Part shown: positions 62,702 to 64,000 of the stretch, piece by piece
Layout: each line of letters opens with the position of its first letter
Position numbering within the stretch: position 1 is the stretch's first letter
NCBI RefSeq assembly: GCF_945906775.1
Contig: NZ_CAMDRE010000001.1
Location: 2,046,001 to 2,110,000, forward strand
DNA from: Citrobacter sp. Marseille-Q6884
GTDB lineage: Bacteria > Pseudomonadota > Gammaproteobacteria > Enterobacterales > Enterobacteriaceae
DNA length: 64,000 nucleotides
Direction: 5' to 3'
The notes under the pieces: generated by a model
What the model was told of the DNA's origin: nothing
The model's database searches: none
The model's input: the letters and a program-made list of their open reading frames with translations, nothing else
Made by a program: the position numbers and the translations under genes

Positions 62702-63805
62702 ATGAGTGACAGCCAGACGCTGGTGATAAAACTTGGCACCAGTGTGTTAACGGGCGGATCGCGCCGCCTGAACCGTGCCCACATCGTAGAACTGGTTCGC
62801 CAGTGTGCGCAGCTACATGCCGCAGGGCATCGTATTGTTATCGTTACTTCAGGCGCCATTGCCGCCGGACGTGAGCATCTTGGTTATCCAGAACTCCCGG
62901 CAACGATAGCGTCTAAACAGCTGCTGGCCGCGGTAGGGCAGAGCCGATTGATTCAACTGTGGGAACAGCTGTTTTCGATTTACGGTATTCATATCGGGCA
63001 GATGCTGCTGACGCGCGCGGATATGGAAGACAGAGAACGCTTCCTCAACGCACGCGATACGTTACGTGCACTGCTGGATAACAACATTGTTCCCGTTATT
63101 AATGAGAATGATGCGGTTGCGACGGCTGAAATTAAAGTCGGCGATAACGACAACCTCTCCGCACTGGCCGCGATTCTGGCTGGTGCCGATAAGCTGCTGC
63201 TGCTGACCGATCAGCAGGGCTTGTTCACCGCTGACCCGCGAACGAACCCGCAGGCAGAACTGATTAAAGATGTTTACGGTATTGATGATGCGCTGCGCGC
63301 CATTGCCGGGGACAGCGTTTCGGGCCTGGGAACGGGCGGTATGGGCACTAAGCTGCAGGCTGCCGACGTTGCCTGCCGCGCCGGTATCGACACCATTATT
63401 GCCGCAGGCAGCAAGCCAGGCGTTATCGGTGATGTGATGGAAGGCATTTCCGTTGGCACACGTTTTCATGCTCAGGCCTCTCCGCTGGAAAACCGTAAAC
63501 GCTGGATCTTCGGGGCTCCGCCTGCCGGGGAAATCAGCGTTGATGAGGGCGCAACCTCCGCGATTCTGGAGCGCGGCAGCTCGTTACTGCCCAAAGGCAT
63601 TAAAAGCGTGACAGGCAACTTCTCTCGTGGTGAAGTGATCCGCATCTGCAACCTGGAAGGGCGTGATATTGCCCACGGCGTTACCCGCTATAACAGCGAC
63701 GCGCTGCGCCGTATTGCCGGACACCACTCTCAACAGATCGACGCGATCCTTGGCTATGAATATGGCCCGGTTGCCGTCCATCGCGATGACATGATCACCC
63801 GTTAA
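62702..63805 (+). CDS. proB: Glutamate 5-kinase ProB
   Basis: 367 residues from ATG 62702 (MSDSQTLVIKLGTSVLTGG), the E. coli length; a frame open to 62615 does not match the family. It has an amino-acid kinase domain with VIKLGTS, INENDAVAT and GTGGMGTK motifs, then a C-terminal PUA domain (about 276-355). First step of proline synthesis, subject to proline feedback. 11 bp before proA. Confidence 0.97.
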   Translation: MSDSQTLVIKLGTSVLTGGSRRLNRAHIVELVRQCAQLHAAGHRIVIVTSGAIAAGREHLGYPELPATIASKQLLAAVGQSRLIQLWEQLFSIYGIHIGQMLLTRADMEDRERFLNARDTLRALLDNNIVPVINENDAVATAEIKVGDNDNLSALAAILAGADKLLLLTDQQGLFTADPRTNPQAELIKDVYGIDDALRAIAGDSVSGLGTGGMGTKLQAADVACRAGIDTIIAAGSKPGVIGDVMEGISVGTRFHAQASPLENRKRWIFGAPPAGEISVDEGATSAILERGSSLLPKGIKSVTGNFSRGEVIRICNLEGRDIAHGVTRYNSDALRRIAGHHSQQIDAILGYEYGPVAVHRDDMITR

Positions 63806-63816
63806 GGAGCAGGCAT

Positions 63817-64000
63817 ATGCTGGAACAAATGGGCATTGCTGCCAAAGCAGCGTCATATAAGCTGGCGCTACTCTCCAGCCGCGAAAAAAACCGCGTGCTG
63901 GAAAAAATTGCTGATGAACTGGAAGCGCAAACGGAAAGCATCCTCAGCGCGAACGTACAGGACGTTGCCGAGGCGCGTGAAAACGGCCTGAGCGACGCGA
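63817..64000 (+). CDS. proA: Gamma-glutamyl phosphate reductase ProA (3' end outside the window)
   Basis: The first 61 codons are visible: MLEQMGIAAKAASYKL and ILSANVQDVAEARENG match ProA. It reduces glutamyl phosphate made by ProB to glutamate semialdehyde. Shares the proBA operon. GGAG precedes the ATG at a good distance. Confidence 0.95.
   Translation, partial: MLEQMGIAAKAASYKLALLSSREKNRVLEKIADELEAQTESILSANVQDVAEARENGLSDA

Noticed and set aside
1..64000. tRNA, rRNA or CRISPR loci
   Set aside because: None recognised. The thrW tRNA expected after proA lies beyond the window.

Overview
The window is chromosomal DNA from a member of the Enterobacteriaceae, most likely Citrobacter or a close relative of Escherichia and Salmonella. 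The housekeeping genes (fadE, lpcA/gmhA, yafJ, yafK, yafL, dinB, pepD, gpt, frsA, crl, phoE, proB, proA) lie in the same order as in E. coli K-12, and their products are near-identical to the E. coli proteins as I remember them. Gene assignments rest on recalled family motifs, since no database search was possible.

Layout. (1) 1-6.5 kb: a type I secretion locus with the C-terminal part of a large RTX repeat protein (cut by the window edge), its ABC exporter and its membrane fusion protein. It sits next to fadE. (2) 6.5-12.4 kb: conserved backbone, fadE to yafL. (3) 12.4-55.4 kb: an apparently intact second (lateral, Flag-2) flagellar system. It lies at the site where K-12 keeps only the end remnants fhiA and mbhA. 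Leftward lfhA-lfhB-lfiR-Q-P-N-M and rightward lafK-lfiE-F-G-H-I-J encode the export gate, switch, MS ring and ATPase. lfgA-lfgN encode rod, hook, rings, FlgM, FlgN and hook-associated proteins. lafW, lafZ and lafA-lafU encode the ToxR-like regulator, flagellin, cap, chaperones, hook-length control, FliL, a sigma-28 and the motor. (4) 55.4-64 kb: a zinc-ribbon orphan and then dinB, pepD, gpt, frsA, crl, phoE, proB and the start of proA.

The most unusual part is a six-gene surface-polymer cassette (25.8-33.0 kb) built into the flagellar locus. It encodes a TagD-like glycerol-3-phosphate cytidylyltransferase starting 2 bp after lfiJ, a left-handed beta-helix acyltransferase, a polysaccharide pyruvyl transferase, a sialyltransferase-like (GT80-like) enzyme, a TagB/TagF-type CDP-glycerol glycerophosphotransferase, and a three-domain GT2-GT25-TagF fusion. 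Together these look like a teichoic-acid-like pathway that makes CDP-glycerol and places glycerol phosphate, pyruvate, an acyl group and sugars on a glycan. Its position suggests decoration of the lateral flagellin. Three genes extend the rightward lfi operon and three lie downstream of the leftward lfgA-lfgMN-lafV genes; the two sets meet tail to tail at a hairpin.

Regulation visible in the sequence: two sigma-54 promoters with exact GG-N10-GC spacing (before lfgB and before lafB), fitting the receiver-less activator LafK. A shared promoter-like motif precedes lafA, lfgM and lfgK and may be the LafS (sigma-28) recognition site. Outside the flagellar locus there are a LexA box at dinB, a FadR-like operator at fadE and a Pho box at phoE. 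No tRNA, rRNA, CRISPR array or insertion sequence was seen.
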